Counted from the first letter of the stretch, positions 41,746 to 51,273 are shown. The stretch is 64,000 nucleotides of DNA from Streptomyces caelestis (GCF_014205255.1 NZ_JACHNE010000001.1:5270001-5334000), one strand, 5' to 3'. Made by a program: numbers and translations. The notes: generated by a model from the letters alone, not told the origin.

Positions 41746-43104
41746 GTGGGACGACTCTTCGGCACGGACGGCGTGCGCGGTGTCGCCAACGCGGACCTGA
41801 CGGCGGAGATGGCCCTCGGCCTCTCCGTAGCCGCGGCGCACGTACTGGCCGAGGCGGGTACGTTCGCGGGACACCGGCCGACCGCGGTGGTCGGGCGTGA
41901 CCCGCGCGCGTCCGGGGAGTTCCTGGAGGCCGCCGTGGTCGCGGGCCTCGCCAGCGCCGGTGTGGACGTCCTGCGGGTCGGCGTGCTGCCGACGCCCGCG
42001 GTGGCGTACCTCACCGGAGAGCTCGGTGCCGACCTCGGTGTGATGCTCTCCGCGAGCCACAACGCCATGCCCGACAACGGCATCAAGTTCTTCGCCCGCG
42101 GCGGGCACAAGCTCGCCGACGAGCTGGAGGACCGGATCGAGTCCCTCTACGAGGAGCACCGCACCGGCGCCCCGTGGGACCGGCCGACCGGGGCCGGGGT
42201 GGGCCGCGTACGCGAGTACGAGGAGGGCTTCGACCGGTACGTCGCGCATCTGCTGCGCGTCCTGCCGAACCGGCTCGACGGGCTGAAGGTCGTCCTCGAC
42301 GAGGCGCACGGCGCCGCCTCCCGCGTCTCGCCCGAGGCGTTCCAGCGGGCCGGTGCCGAGGTCGTCACGATCGGGGCCGAGCCGGACGGGCTCAACATCA
42401 ACGACGGGTGCGGCTCCACGCACCTGGACAAGATCAAGGCCGCCGTCGTCGAGCACGGGGCCGACCTGGGCATCGCGCACGACGGGGACGCCGACCGGTG
42501 CCTCGCCGTGGACCACTCCGGCGAGGCGGTGGACGGCGACCAGATCCTGGCCGTCCTCGCCCTGGCCATGCGGGAGGCCGCCACGCTGCGGGCCGACACG
42601 GTCGTGGCGACGGTGATGTCCAACCTCGGCTTCAAGCTCGCCATGGAGCGCGAGGGCATCCGGCTCGTGCAGACCGGCGTGGGTGACCGGTACGTTCTGG
42701 AGGAGATGAAGGCGCACGGGTTCGCCCTCGGGGGCGAGCAGTCCGGGCACGTGATCGTTCTCGACCATGCGACGACCGGCGACGGCACGCTGACCGGGCT
42801 GCTGCTCGCGGCGCGGGTCGCGCAGAGCGGGCGTCCGTTGCGGGATCTGGCGTCGGTGATGGAGCGGCTGCCGCAGGTGCTGATCAATGTGCCGGATGTC
42901 GACAAGTCCCGGGTGACGACGTCGGCCGAGCTGTCCGCGGCGGTCGCCGATGCGGAGCGGGAGCTGGGGGCCACGGGGCGAGTGCTGCTGCGGTCCTCGG
43001 GGACCGAGCCGTTGGTGCGGGTGATGGTGGAGGCCGCGGATATCGAGCAGGCTCGGTCTGTCGCCGGGCGGCTCGCCGATGCGGTGAAGTCCGCGTTGGG
43101 GTAG
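41746..43104 (+). CDS. glmM: Phosphoglucosamine mutase
   Basis: A 452-residue enzyme, GTG start with GGAGGA upstream. It opens GRLFGTDGVRGVANADLTAE. Ser104 in LSASHNAMPDNGIKFF is the phosphorylated residue, and HDGDADRCLAVD binds magnesium. It converts glucosamine-6-P to glucosamine-1-P for UDP-GlcNAc and peptidoglycan. glmS, the preceding pathway step, is 4 kb downstream. Confidence 0.98.
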   Translation: MGRLFGTDGVRGVANADLTAEMALGLSVAAAHVLAEAGTFAGHRPTAVVGRDPRASGEFLEAAVVAGLASAGVDVLRVGVLPTPAVAYLTGELGADLGVMLSASHNAMPDNGIKFFARGGHKLADELEDRIESLYEEHRTGAPWDRPTGAGVGRVREYEEGFDRYVAHLLRVLPNRLDGLKVVLDEAHGAASRVSPEAFQRAGAEVVTIGAEPDGLNINDGCGSTHLDKIKAAVVEHGADLGIAHDGDADRCLAVDHSGEAVDGDQILAVLALAMREAATLRADTVVATVMSNLGFKLAMEREGIRLVQTGVGDRYVLEEMKAHGFALGGEQSGHVIVLDHATTGDGTLTGLLLAARVAQSGRPLRDLASVMERLPQVLINVPDVDKSRVTTSAELSAAVADAERELGATGRVLLRSSGTEPLVRVMVEAADIEQARSVAGRLADAVKSALG

Positions 43105-43158
43105 TCGGCCTTTGCGGGTCGGGGGTGGGGGCTGCGGTAGTTCGCGGGCCGACCGTTC

Positions 43159-43190
43159 GTTGTGGCTTGTCGCGCGGTTCCCCGCGCCCC
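43159..43190. repeat. Dispersed intergenic repeat, copy D
   Basis: GTTGTGGCTTGTCGCGCGG followed by TTCCCCGCGCCCC, between glmM and the convergent DUF389 gene. It matches copies B and C. Confidence 0.7.
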
Positions 43191-44138
43191 TCAAGGCCTG
43201 TTCATCCGCCGGCGTTGTGTGGACCAGAGCCCTTTCTGTGCCAGCAGGGTCAGCGTGCCGGCGACGATGATGCCCAGCAGGTTCAGCAGGAGTTGTTCCG
43301 TGGAGCCCTGGGTCTGGGGCATGTCGCCGTAGCTCAAAGCCACTGCCGCGTTCGCGGCGGCCGGGACCGTGGTGACCGAGATGGCCACGCCCACCAGGGC
43401 GCCCGACTTGGCGGAGGTCAGGGAGAGCGTGCCGGCGATGCCGGCCAGGACCGCCACGACGAAGGAGAACCAGTCGGGGGCGTAGATGAAGCCCGTGTTG
43501 GGGCGGTCCGCCATGAGTTGCCGCTCGCTGAACAGGTCGACCGCGTCCATGAAGAGGCTGAAGCCGACCGTCACCGCCATCGCCACCGCGAAGCCCACCA
43601 GGAGGGCGATCAGCGAGCGCAGGGCCAGGCGGGCCTTGCGGCGGACGATCGCGGTGCAGATGCCGGCGAGGGGGCCGAACTCCGGGCCCACCGCCATGGC
43701 GCCCACGATCAGGATCGCGTTGTCCAGGACGACACCGCAGGCCGCGATCATCGTGGCCAGGGTGATGAACGCGAGGTACGTGGCGGAGAGGGTCGACTCC
43801 TCGTGCGTCGCTTCGGTCAGCTGCTCCCACAGGACCGCGTCCGCGCCCTCGCCGGGTGCGTCGGCTTCGGCCTGGTCGGCCCGCTCGGACAGCGACAGGT
43901 CGATGGCCTCGACGGCGATGGAGCCGCCGGTGTCGATGCCCAGCTCCCGCAGGCCGGTGAGCAGTTCGTCGCCCGCCTCGCGCGCCACGTCGCACATCAC
44001 GACGTCCCCGGCGGGGTTGCGGGCGGTGTCCGGCAGCACGACGAGGTGGGTGGTGCCGACCGTCTTGTCGATCAGTCGCACCACGTCGTCGGTCTTCCCG
44101 GACGGCGTGATCAGGCGCAAGTGCAGCATGACGGCCAT
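43191..44138 (-). CDS. DUF389 family membrane protein
   Basis: A 315-residue protein. Residues 1-100 are a soluble alpha/beta domain (LHLRLITPSGKTDDVVRLID). From about 118 there are six hydrophobic helices with the DUF389 signature ILIVGAMAVGPEFGPLAG and SGALVGVAISVTTVPAAAN. The molecular function of the family is unknown. It is 23 bases downstream of coaA on the same strand and may be co-transcribed with it. Confidence 0.85.
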   Translation of the reverse strand: MAVMLHLRLITPSGKTDDVVRLIDKTVGTTHLVVLPDTARNPAGDVVMCDVAREAGDELLTGLRELGIDTGGSIAVEAIDLSLSERADQAEADAPGEGADAVLWEQLTEATHEESTLSATYLAFITLATMIAACGVVLDNAILIVGAMAVGPEFGPLAGICTAIVRRKARLALRSLIALLVGFAVAMAVTVGFSLFMDAVDLFSERQLMADRPNTGFIYAPDWFSFVVAVLAGIAGTLSLTSAKSGALVGVAISVTTVPAAANAAVALSYGDMPQTQGSTEQLLLNLLGIIVAGTLTLLAQKGLWSTQRRRMNRP

Positions 44139-44161
44139 CTAACCGGTCTCTCCCCGGGGCG

Positions 44162-45151
44162 TCACAGCTTGCGCAGGCTGAGGCGCTGCACCTTGTGGTC
44201 CGGGCCCTTGCGCACGACGAGGGTGGCGCGGCCGCGGGTGGGGGCGATGTTCTCGACCAGGTTCGGCTGGTTGATCGTGCGCCACATCGTCCGGGCGTAG
44301 TCGAGGGCCTCCTCCTCCGAGACCTGGGTGTACTTGCGGAAGTACGAGGACGGGTCCTGGAAGGCGGTCGCGCGCAGCTTGCGGAAGCGGTTGAGGTACC
44401 AGCGCTCGATGTCCTCGATACGGGCGTCGACGTAGACGCTGAAGTCGAAGTAGTCGGCGAGACCGACGCGGGTGCGGCCGTCCTTGCCGGGGAGGGCGGG
44501 CTGGAGGACGTTCAGCCCCTCGACGATCAGGATGTCGGGGCGGCGGACCGTGAGCTTTTCGTCGGGGACGATGTCGTAGATCAGGTGGGAGTAGACGGGG
44601 GCCGTGACCTCGTCCTTGCCGGCCTTGATGTCGGCGACGAAGCGGGTCAGCGCGCGGCGGTCGTAGGACTCGGGGAATCCTTTCCGCGACATCAGGCCGC
44701 GGGTCTGGAGCTCCTGGGTGGGCAGCAGGAAGCCGTCGGTGGTGACCAGCTCGACGCGCGGGTGCTCCGGCCAGCGCGAGAGCAGGGCCTGCAGGAGCCG
44801 GGCGACCGTCGACTTGCCCACGGCGACCGAACCGGCGACCCCTATGACGAACGGGGTGCCGGACTGGGAGCCCTGCTCGCCCAGGAAGGTGTTGAGCGCG
44901 CCTCTGAGGCCGTCGGTGGCACCGACGTAGAGGTTGAGGAGTCTGGACAGCGGGAGGTAGATGTCCCGCACCTCGTCGAGGTCGATGACGTCACCGAGAC
45001 CGCGCAGCTTCTCGACCTCCTCGGCCGTCAGCGGCAGCGGCGTCTTGTCGCGCAACGCGCTCCACTCGGCTCGGGTGAGGTCGAGGTAGGGAGTCGCCTC
45101 CGGCCGCTGCCGGTGGGCGCTCCGGGAGATCGAGGAGACCGGAGAGATCAC
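44162..45151 (-). CDS. coaA: Pantothenate kinase, type I
   Basis: A 329-residue enzyme, GTG start, (M)ISPVSSISRSAHRQRPEATP. P-loop GVAGSVAVGKST at 104-115; TTDGFLLPTQELQTRGLMSR and VEGLNVLQ are family motifs. It catalyses the first, rate-setting step of coenzyme A synthesis. It is divergent from the ABC exporter genes; the 174-base gap holds no clear promoter that I can define. Confidence 0.98.
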   Translation of the reverse strand: MISPVSSISRSAHRQRPEATPYLDLTRAEWSALRDKTPLPLTAEEVEKLRGLGDVIDLDEVRDIYLPLSRLLNLYVGATDGLRGALNTFLGEQGSQSGTPFVIGVAGSVAVGKSTVARLLQALLSRWPEHPRVELVTTDGFLLPTQELQTRGLMSRKGFPESYDRRALTRFVADIKAGKDEVTAPVYSHLIYDIVPDEKLTVRRPDILIVEGLNVLQPALPGKDGRTRVGLADYFDFSVYVDARIEDIERWYLNRFRKLRATAFQDPSSYFRKYTQVSEEEALDYARTMWRTINQPNLVENIAPTRGRATLVVRKGPDHKVQRLSLRKL

Positions 45152-45325
45152 AGTCCATTGTTACGGGCGTACGAACGGACGGTGAGGTGGGATCCGTCAC
45201 GCAGGGTCCTTGAGTCCTCCCCTTTGTGAGAAAAACCGACTAACGGGAGGAATGTCAGTGGTGTGCGTCACAGTTGTGGGAGAAATGGGCCCAGCCCGGG
45301 GTCCAGGAACGCCGAGGGGTGACCC

Positions 45326-46333
45326 ATGACGTATGCGATAGAGGCGGAAGGTCTGGTCAAACGGTTCAAGGAGACCGAGGCGCTGGCCGGTGTCGATCTG
45401 GCGGCCCGCAAGGGCACGGTGCTCGGGCTGCTGGGCCCCAACGGTGCCGGGAAGACGACCGCGGTGCGGATCTTCGCGACGCTGCTGCGCCCGGACGGGG
45501 GCACGGCCCGGGTGGCCGGCCACGACGTGGTCCGGGAGGCCGGGGTCGTGCGGGCCATGGTGGGGCTGACCGGGCAGTACGCGGCGGTCGACGAGAACCT
45601 GACCGGCACGGAGAATCTGCTGCTCATCGGCCGGCTGCTCGGTCTGCCGAGGCGGGAGGCGAAGGCGCGGGCGGGGGAACTGCTGGAGCGTTTCCAGCTG
45701 ACGGACGCGGCCGGCCGGGCCGCGAAGACCTTCTCGGGAGGCATGCGCCGGCGCCTGGACCTCGCGGCCAGCCTGGTGGGGCGGCCCCGCATCCTCTTCC
45801 TCGACGAGCCCACCACGGGCCTCGACCCCCACAGCCGCGGTGAGCTGTGGGACATGCTGCGCGGCCTGGTCGCGGACGGTGCGACCGCCCTGCTGACCAC
45901 GCAGTATCTGAACGAGGCCGATGTGCTCGCCGACGAGATCGTGGTGATCGACAAGGGCCGGGTGATCGCTGAGGGCACGCCGGACCGGCTGAAGGCCCAG
46001 GTCGGCGGCCAGGTGCTGGAGCTCCGGCCGATCCTCGGGCGGGACCTCCCGCGGGCGCACGCGCTGGTGGCCGGGGCCGCCGGTCCGGAGGCCCGGATCG
46101 AGGGCGAGATGGTCACCGCGCCGGTGAAGGACCCCGAGCTGATGCCGGCCGTCGTGCGCGCCCTGGACCGCGAGGGGATCGCGGTGGGCGAGCTGGCCCT
46201 GCGCCGCTCCTCGCTCGACGAGGTCTTCCTCGCCCTGACCGGCCACCGGGCCGAACCGGGCGAGCCCGAGCAGAACGGCGGCGCGGCCGTCCGGGACGAG
46301 GACGAGCTGGAGAAGGCGGTGAGCCGGTCATGA
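45326..46333 (+). CDS. DrrA-type ABC exporter ATPase
   Basis: A 335-residue ATP-binding protein with Walker A GPNGAGKTT, signature FSGGMRRRLDLA and Walker B ILFLDEPTTGLD. The C-terminal 100 residues are the DrrA-specific extension (SSLDEVFLALTGHRAE). Such ATPases drive drug or antibiotic efflux with a small membrane partner. The partner starts before this stop (ATGA overlap), so the two are co-translated. Confidence 0.93.
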   Translation: MTYAIEAEGLVKRFKETEALAGVDLAARKGTVLGLLGPNGAGKTTAVRIFATLLRPDGGTARVAGHDVVREAGVVRAMVGLTGQYAAVDENLTGTENLLLIGRLLGLPRREAKARAGELLERFQLTDAAGRAAKTFSGGMRRRLDLAASLVGRPRILFLDEPTTGLDPHSRGELWDMLRGLVADGATALLTTQYLNEADVLADEIVVIDKGRVIAEGTPDRLKAQVGGQVLELRPILGRDLPRAHALVAGAAGPEARIEGEMVTAPVKDPELMPAVVRALDREGIAVGELALRRSSLDEVFLALTGHRAEPGEPEQNGGAAVRDEDELEKAVSRS

Positions 46334-47139
46334 CCGCCACCACCATCACCGCGCCGGTCACCGCCTCGGGCCGCGTGCCGCCCCTCGCCGGCGTGCGGCA
46401 GACCTTCACGATGGCCTGGCGGAGCCTGGTCGCCGTCAAGCACAACCCGCTCGAACTGGTCGACTACAGCATCACGCCGATCATGTTCGTGTTCCTGTTC
46501 ACCTACGTGCTGGGTGGGCAGATGGCGGGATCGCCCGACGCGTACCTGAACTACGCGCTGCCCGGGATCATCGTGCAGAACACCCTGTTCATGACGATGT
46601 ACACGGCGATGGCGCTCAACACCGACCTCACCAAAGGCGTCTTCGACCGGCTGCGCAGCCTGCCCATCGCGCGCTCCGCCCCGCTGATCGGCCGGATCAC
46701 CGCCGACCTCGCGAAGCATGTCTGGGCGATGCTGCTGATGATCGGCCTCGGACTGGCCCTCGGCTTCCGCATCACCGGCGGGTTCGGCGGGTTCCTGCTC
46801 GGCGCGCTGCTGCTGGTGGTGTTCGCCGCGGCCGTGTCGTGGAGCGCGGTGCTGATCGGGATGCTGGCCGGTGACGCGGAGAAGGTGCAGGCGTTCGCCT
46901 TCACCCTCATCTTCCCGATCACCTTCACCAGCAGCGCCTTCGTCGTCGTCGACACCATGCCGGGCTGGCTCCAGGCGTGGAGCGACGTCAACCCGGTCAC
47001 GCATCTGTCCGACGCCTTCCGCGGGCTGCTGCTCGGCGGGGCGGTGGCGGAGCCGGTGCTGTGGTCGCTGGTGTGGGCGGCGGGGATCGCGCTCGTGTTC
47101 TATCCGCTGGCCATGAGGGCGTATCGCGCGAAGGTCTGA
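46330..47139 (+). CDS. DrrB-type ABC-2 exporter permease
   Basis: A 269-residue ABC-2 permease with six hydrophobic helices. YALPGIIVQNTLFMTMYTAM and the loop TKGVFDRLRSLPIARSAPLI are DrrB signatures. It forms the exporter with the ATPase upstream; the substrate is unknown and no biosynthetic genes are adjacent. Confidence 0.92.
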   Translation: MTATTITAPVTASGRVPPLAGVRQTFTMAWRSLVAVKHNPLELVDYSITPIMFVFLFTYVLGGQMAGSPDAYLNYALPGIIVQNTLFMTMYTAMALNTDLTKGVFDRLRSLPIARSAPLIGRITADLAKHVWAMLLMIGLGLALGFRITGGFGGFLLGALLLVVFAAAVSWSAVLIGMLAGDAEKVQAFAFTLIFPITFTSSAFVVVDTMPGWLQAWSDVNPVTHLSDAFRGLLLGGAVAEPVLWSLVWAAGIALVFYPLAMRAYRAKV

Positions 47140-47229
47140 GAGCCGAGAGGCTTCGCACCCCGGTGAAATTTCCGATTTCGGGCACGCTACGGCCCGTTCG
47201 GCGCGGCAATCGACCCTAAGCTGCCGCTC

Positions 47230-49077
47230 ATGTGTGGAATCGTGGGATACGTGGGGCCGCAGTCGGCCCTCGACGTCGTGATGGCCGGACTGAAGCGGCT
47301 GGAGTACCGGGGGTACGACTCGGCGGGCGTCGCCGTACTGGCCGACGGCGGGCTGGCGACGGGGAAGAAGGCCGGGAAACTCCTCAACCTGGAGAAGGAA
47401 CTGGACGGCCGGCCACTGCCGGCCGGTACGACGGGCATCGGACACACCCGGTGGGCCACACACGGCGGACCGACGGATGCCAATGCCCACCCGCACATCG
47501 ACAACGCGGGCCGGGTCGCGGTCGTGCACAACGGCATCATCGAGAACTTCGCCTCGCTGCGGGCCGAGCTGGAGGAGCGGGGGCACGAGCTGGTCTCCGA
47601 GACCGACACCGAGGTCGTCGCGCATCTGCTCGCCGAGGAGTTCTCGTCGTGCGCGGACCTCGCCGAGGCGATGCGGCTGGTGTGCCGGCGGCTGGAGGGT
47701 GCGTTCACGCTGGTCGCGGTGCACGCCGACGAGCCGGACGTGGTGGTGGGCGCGCGGCGTAACTCGCCGCTGGTGGTGGGCGTCGGAGAGGGCGAGGCCT
47801 TTCTCGCCTCGGACGTCGCCGCGTTCATCGCCCACACGCGGTCGGCGATCGAGCTGGGACAGGACCAGGTGGTGGAGCTGCGCCGGGACGGCGTGACGGT
47901 GACGGGCTTCGACGGCCGCCCGGCCGACGTCCGCTCGTACCACGTCGACTGGGACACGTCGGCCGCGGAGAAGGGCGGCTACGACTACTTCATGCTCAAG
48001 GAGATCGCCGAGCAGCCCAAGGCGGTCGCCGACACGCTGCTGGGCCGTATCGACGGCTCCGGTTCGCTGACCCTGGACGAGGTGCGGATCCCCGCGGGGG
48101 TGCTGCGGGAGATCGACAAGGTCGTCATCGTCGCGTGCGGTACGGCCTTCCACGCCGGGATGATCGCCAAGTACGCCATCGAGCACTGGACGCGCCTGGC
48201 GTGCGAGGTGGAACTGGCCAGTGAGTTCCGCTACCGGGACCCGATCCTGGACGCGCGGACCCTCGTCATCGCCATCTCCCAGTCCGGCGAGACCATGGAC
48301 ACGCTCATGGCGCTGCGGCACGCCCGCGAGCAGGGCTCCAAGGTGCTGGCGATCTGCAACACCAACGGCTCGACGATCCCGCGCGAGTCGGACGCGGTGC
48401 TGTACACGCACGCCGGTCCCGAGGTGGCCGTCGCCTCCACCAAGGCCTTCCTGACGCAGCTCGTCGCGTGCTATCTGGTCGCCCTGTATCTCGGCCAGGT
48501 GCGGGGCACGAAGTGGGGCGACGAGATCCGGGCGGTGATTCGCGACCTGTCCTCGATCGCCGGTGCGGTGGAGCAGGTCCTGGGCACGATGGAGCCGGTG
48601 CGGGAGCTGGCGCGCTCGCTCGCCTCGAAGGACACGGTGCTGTTCCTCGGCCGCCATGTGGGGTATCCGGTGGCGCTGGAGGGCGCGCTGAAGCTCAAGG
48701 AGCTGGCGTACATGCACGCCGAGGGGTTCGCGGCGGGGGAGTTGAAGCACGGGCCGATCGCCCTGATCGAGGAGGATCTGCCGGTGGTCGTCGTGGTGCC
48801 GTCGCCGCGCGGGCGGTCCGTGCTGCACGACAAGATCGTGTCCAACATCCAGGAGATCCGGGCGCGGGGTGCGCGGACGATCGTCATCGCGGAGGAGGGG
48901 GACGAGGTGGTGGCGCCGTACGCGGACCACTTGATCCGGGTGCCGGCCACGCCGACCCTGCTCCAGCCGCTCGTGGCCACGGTGCCGCTTCAGGTGTTCG
49001 CGTGTGAGCTGGCGACGGCTCGCGGGAACGAGGTGGACCAGCCTCGGAACCTGGCGAAGTCGGTGACGGTGGAGTGA
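47230..49077 (+). CDS. glmS: Glutamine-fructose-6-phosphate aminotransferase (isomerising)
   Basis: A 615-residue enzyme. Cys2 (MCGIVGYVG) is the glutaminase nucleophile after Met removal. GHTRWATHGGPTDANAHPH and the two SIS sugar-isomerase domains (ISQSGETMDTLMALRHAREQ) follow, and the protein ends NLAKSVTVE as expected. It makes glucosamine-6-P, the entry to cell-wall amino sugars. A strong terminator follows. Confidence 0.99.
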   Translation: MCGIVGYVGPQSALDVVMAGLKRLEYRGYDSAGVAVLADGGLATGKKAGKLLNLEKELDGRPLPAGTTGIGHTRWATHGGPTDANAHPHIDNAGRVAVVHNGIIENFASLRAELEERGHELVSETDTEVVAHLLAEEFSSCADLAEAMRLVCRRLEGAFTLVAVHADEPDVVVGARRNSPLVVGVGEGEAFLASDVAAFIAHTRSAIELGQDQVVELRRDGVTVTGFDGRPADVRSYHVDWDTSAAEKGGYDYFMLKEIAEQPKAVADTLLGRIDGSGSLTLDEVRIPAGVLREIDKVVIVACGTAFHAGMIAKYAIEHWTRLACEVELASEFRYRDPILDARTLVIAISQSGETMDTLMALRHAREQGSKVLAICNTNGSTIPRESDAVLYTHAGPEVAVASTKAFLTQLVACYLVALYLGQVRGTKWGDEIRAVIRDLSSIAGAVEQVLGTMEPVRELARSLASKDTVLFLGRHVGYPVALEGALKLKELAYMHAEGFAAGELKHGPIALIEEDLPVVVVVPSPRGRSVLHDKIVSNIQEIRARGARTIVIAEEGDEVVAPYADHLIRVPATPTLLQPLVATVPLQVFACELATARGNEVDQPRNLAKSVTVE

Positions 49078-49081
49078 GGGA

Positions 49082-49114
49082 AAGGGGCGAACGGCCGGTC
49101 GCCGTTCGCCCCTT
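49082..49114. terminator. Terminator after glmS
   Basis: A perfect 14-bp stem (49082-49095 with 49101-49114) around CGGTC, 4 bases after the glmS stop. As it begins with AAA and ends with CCTT it could serve both convergent genes. Confidence 0.85.
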
Positions 49115-49164
49115 GAGCAGCCGCTCGGCCGCTCAGCCGGCTGGCTGGTCGGCCGGTTGGGCGA

Positions 49165-49512
49165 CTACCAGTTGATGCAGGTCTTCGGGACCCAGCCGTT
49201 CACCTTGTCGCCGCCGTAGTACCACATGTTGCTCTTCTTGCCGCAGGCCGTGTACGAGCCGCCCTTGTAGGCCTTGCCGTCGTTGCAGATCCCGCCGCGC
49301 TTGCCCTTGCCCCAGATGCCGAGGGCGGTGGCGCTCGTCTTCGGCGAGGTCCGGACCTTGACGGTCTCCTTGGCCTTGACGTTGACGATCGCCTTGCTGC
49401 AGTCCTTCGGCGGGGCTGCGGCCGCGGTGCCGGCGGCGGCGACGGTGCCGGTGAGGGCCGTGGCGAAGAGGGCCGCGGCAGTGGCCGCCGTTCCCAGCGA
49501 CTTGAACTTCAT
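49165..49512 (-). CDS. Small secreted SH3-like protein
   Basis: A 115-residue protein with a Sec signal peptide (1-34, ending AAAAPP). The mature 80 residues resemble a bacterial SH3 domain: VKAKETVKVRTSPKTSATAL, then NMWYYGGDKVNGWVPKTCIN. Four Cys may form two disulfides. Such proteins usually bind the cell wall. It is convergent with glmS. Confidence 0.8.
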   Translation of the reverse strand: MKFKSLGTAATAAALFATALTGTVAAAGTAAAAPPKDCSKAIVNVKAKETVKVRTSPKTSATALGIWGKGKRGGICNDGKAYKGGSYTACGKKSNMWYYGGDKVNGWVPKTCINW

Positions 49513-49719
49513 CGTGTGTGTTCTCCCGTTAGCTGCGATGGCGTTCGCTCATCGCGGTCATCGCGAACACTACATAGGGGATACGGGAGTTCATGGACCA
49601 GCCCTCCGAGGTCACGCGGCAGCGGTTCCCGTAGCGCTCGCGGTCGGTGAGGCCGTCCCATTCCATGTTGATCATGCCAGTCACCACCGTCGAGGCCGAA
49701 GACGGCGCGAGTCTCGCCG

Positions 49720-49725
49720 TAGGGT
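49720..49725 (+). promoter_or_regulatory. -10 box for leaderless acpS
   Basis: TAGGGT in CGCCGTAGGGTGCTGCGC, ending 7 bases before the acpS ATG. The -35 is weak. No ribosome binding site is present, consistent with a leaderless mRNA. Confidence 0.55.
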
Positions 49726-49732
49726 GCTGCGC

Positions 49733-50104
49733 ATGAGCATCATCGGGGTCGGGATCGACGTCGCCGAGATCGATCGGTTCGCGGCGTCGCTGGAGCGTAC
49801 GCCCGCGTTGGCCGGACGGCTGTTCGTGGAGCGGGAGTTGTTGCTGCCCAGTGGGGAGCGCCGGGGTGTCGCCTCCCTGGCTGCCCGGTTCGCTGCCAAG
49901 GAGGCCCTGGCCAAGGCGCTCGGGGCTCCGGCCGGGCTGCTCTGGACCGATGCCGAGGTGTGCGTCGAGGACAGTGGGCAGCCCTGGCTGCGGGTGACCG
50001 GGACCGTGGCGGCGCGGGCCGCCGCGCTGGGGGTGCGGTCCTGGCATGTGTCCCTGAGCCATGACGCGGGTGTCGCCTCGGCCGTTGTGATCGCGGAGGG
50101 GTGA
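49733..50104 (+). CDS. acpS: Holo-[acyl-carrier-protein] synthase
   Basis: A 123-residue AcpS starting MSIIGVGIDVAEIDRFAASL. Asp9 and Glu57 (ARFAAKEALAKAL) are the magnesium ligands. It attaches phosphopantetheine from coenzyme A to acyl carrier protein. The reading frame is open far upstream, but the family start is the ATG at 49733, preceded by a -10 box at leaderless spacing. Confidence 0.96.
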   Translation: MSIIGVGIDVAEIDRFAASLERTPALAGRLFVERELLLPSGERRGVASLAARFAAKEALAKALGAPAGLLWTDAEVCVEDSGQPWLRVTGTVAARAAALGVRSWHVSLSHDAGVASAVVIAEG

Positions 50105-50385
50105 AGGGTGGGGGCCGGGGGGTTGTGAGCTGTTGCTGGTTGAGTGCGTATGAACGCGTTCTGGCGTGTGTAAGTGAGTGTCCGGGCTGCGGCGTGCGCC
50201 GTTTTGCGGGGAGGGAACGGGAGTTCCCGGATCGAATGCGTGACCTTTTCGCAGGTGTGGTCGTTGGGTGGGTGACAGGCATGCCCGGGGTGTGGGGAAG
50301 GGGGGTCGGGGTGAGTGTGCCGCGTGGGCTTTCGGCGCCGTTCGTCGTCCTTGGCCCGTCGGGGGTGGCGATCCGTACCCGGCTC

Positions 50386-50979
50386 AAGGGCCTGACCGCT
50401 GGGGACGAGGTGATCCGCCTGCTGCACTTCGCCAAGCGTCACGGCCTGAGTCTCGCGATCGAGGATCTGGACTTCCAAGCGGACAAGACCCGGGAGAAGC
50501 ACGGCAGACGGAAGCGGTTCCGCAAGCTGATCTCCGGCATGCCGGTATCCAGGCTACGGGCACGGCTGGTCTCGATGGCAGCCGAACTCGGCATCACCAT
50601 CGTGGCCGTCGACCCGGCCTACACCTCGATGTGGGGCGCCCAGCACTGGCAGAAACCCCTCACCAGCAACAAACGCGCCACCACCCGGCATGATGCCGCC
50701 TCGGTGGCGATCGGAAGGCGCGCCCTCGGGCACCCGATCCGGCGACGGACGGCACCGCCCCGCACTCACCAGAGCGATGGGTGCGGGCATCGGACCGTCC
50801 AGGCCGGACCGGGCACCCGGGGGCGTGAGGAAACCCGCCCCCGCCTTCCCGGACCACGGACACGATCCATGCGCGCCGGATGCGGAGCGAACGCGGGAGA
50901 CCAGGATGCCCAACACCGTTCGGGGCGTCCGGCTGAGCACGGGTTCTGGCAACAGGACTCACTCCCGCTCAGTCTTTAG
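50386..50979 (+). pseudogene. C-terminal remnant of a TnpB-type (IS200/IS605/IS607) transposase gene
   Basis: The frame encodes LSLAIEDLDF (RuvC-II Glu), SGMPVSRLRARLVSMAAELG, IVAVDPAYTSMWGAQHWQKP and RHDAASVAIGRRALGHPIRR (RuvC-III Asp), as in Streptomyces TnpB-type transposases. The RuvC-I part and the whole N-terminal half are missing, and the usual zinc-ribbon Cys are not seen. The 280 bases upstream hold only unrelated sequence. It is an inactive fragment. No intact element ends were found. Confidence 0.7.
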
Positions 50980-50985
50980 GAACGG

Positions 50986-51258
50986 TCAGGACATGGACCA
51001 CAGGAGTGTGGCCGTGCCGATGAAGCCCACGGCGCCGAGGGTGGTGCCCGCCGCCGCGGTCCACAAGCGGCCCGTGCCCCGGCGGGCGTAGTGCATGCCC
51101 ATCACGCCGAACGTGATGGCCAGTGCTCCGGCCAGCACCGTCCAGGGGATCAGGAACGCCCAGGTGCCCGCGGCGGAGAAGGTGCCGAGGACGAGTGCCG
51201 TGGGGCCGAGGGCGGTGGCGGGTGTGTCGGTGTCCATGGGGCTGGTCGATCCGGCCAT
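50986..51258 (-). CDS. Small membrane protein, divergent from the BtrH-like gene
   Basis: A 90-residue protein with hydrophobic helices at about 19-55 and 68-87 and a short MHYARRGTGRLW loop, similar in layout to DUF4190 membrane proteins. AAGGGGG lies before the ATG at 51258. It shares its upstream region, containing a perfect palindrome, with the BtrH-like gene. Function unknown. Confidence 0.6.
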   Translation of the reverse strand: MAGSTSPMDTDTPATALGPTALVLGTFSAAGTWAFLIPWTVLAGALAITFGVMGMHYARRGTGRLWTAAAGTTLGAVGFIGTATLLWSMS

Positions 51259-51273
51259 GTTCTGGTCCCCCTT

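Noticed and set aside
49274..49732. Upstream extension of acpS
   Set aside because: The open frame overlaps the secreted SH3 gene on the other strand and the AcpS family starts at MSIIGVGIDV.
50386..50979. Active TnpB transposon
   Set aside because: The N-terminal half and RuvC-I are missing and no element ends were found, so it was annotated as a remnant.
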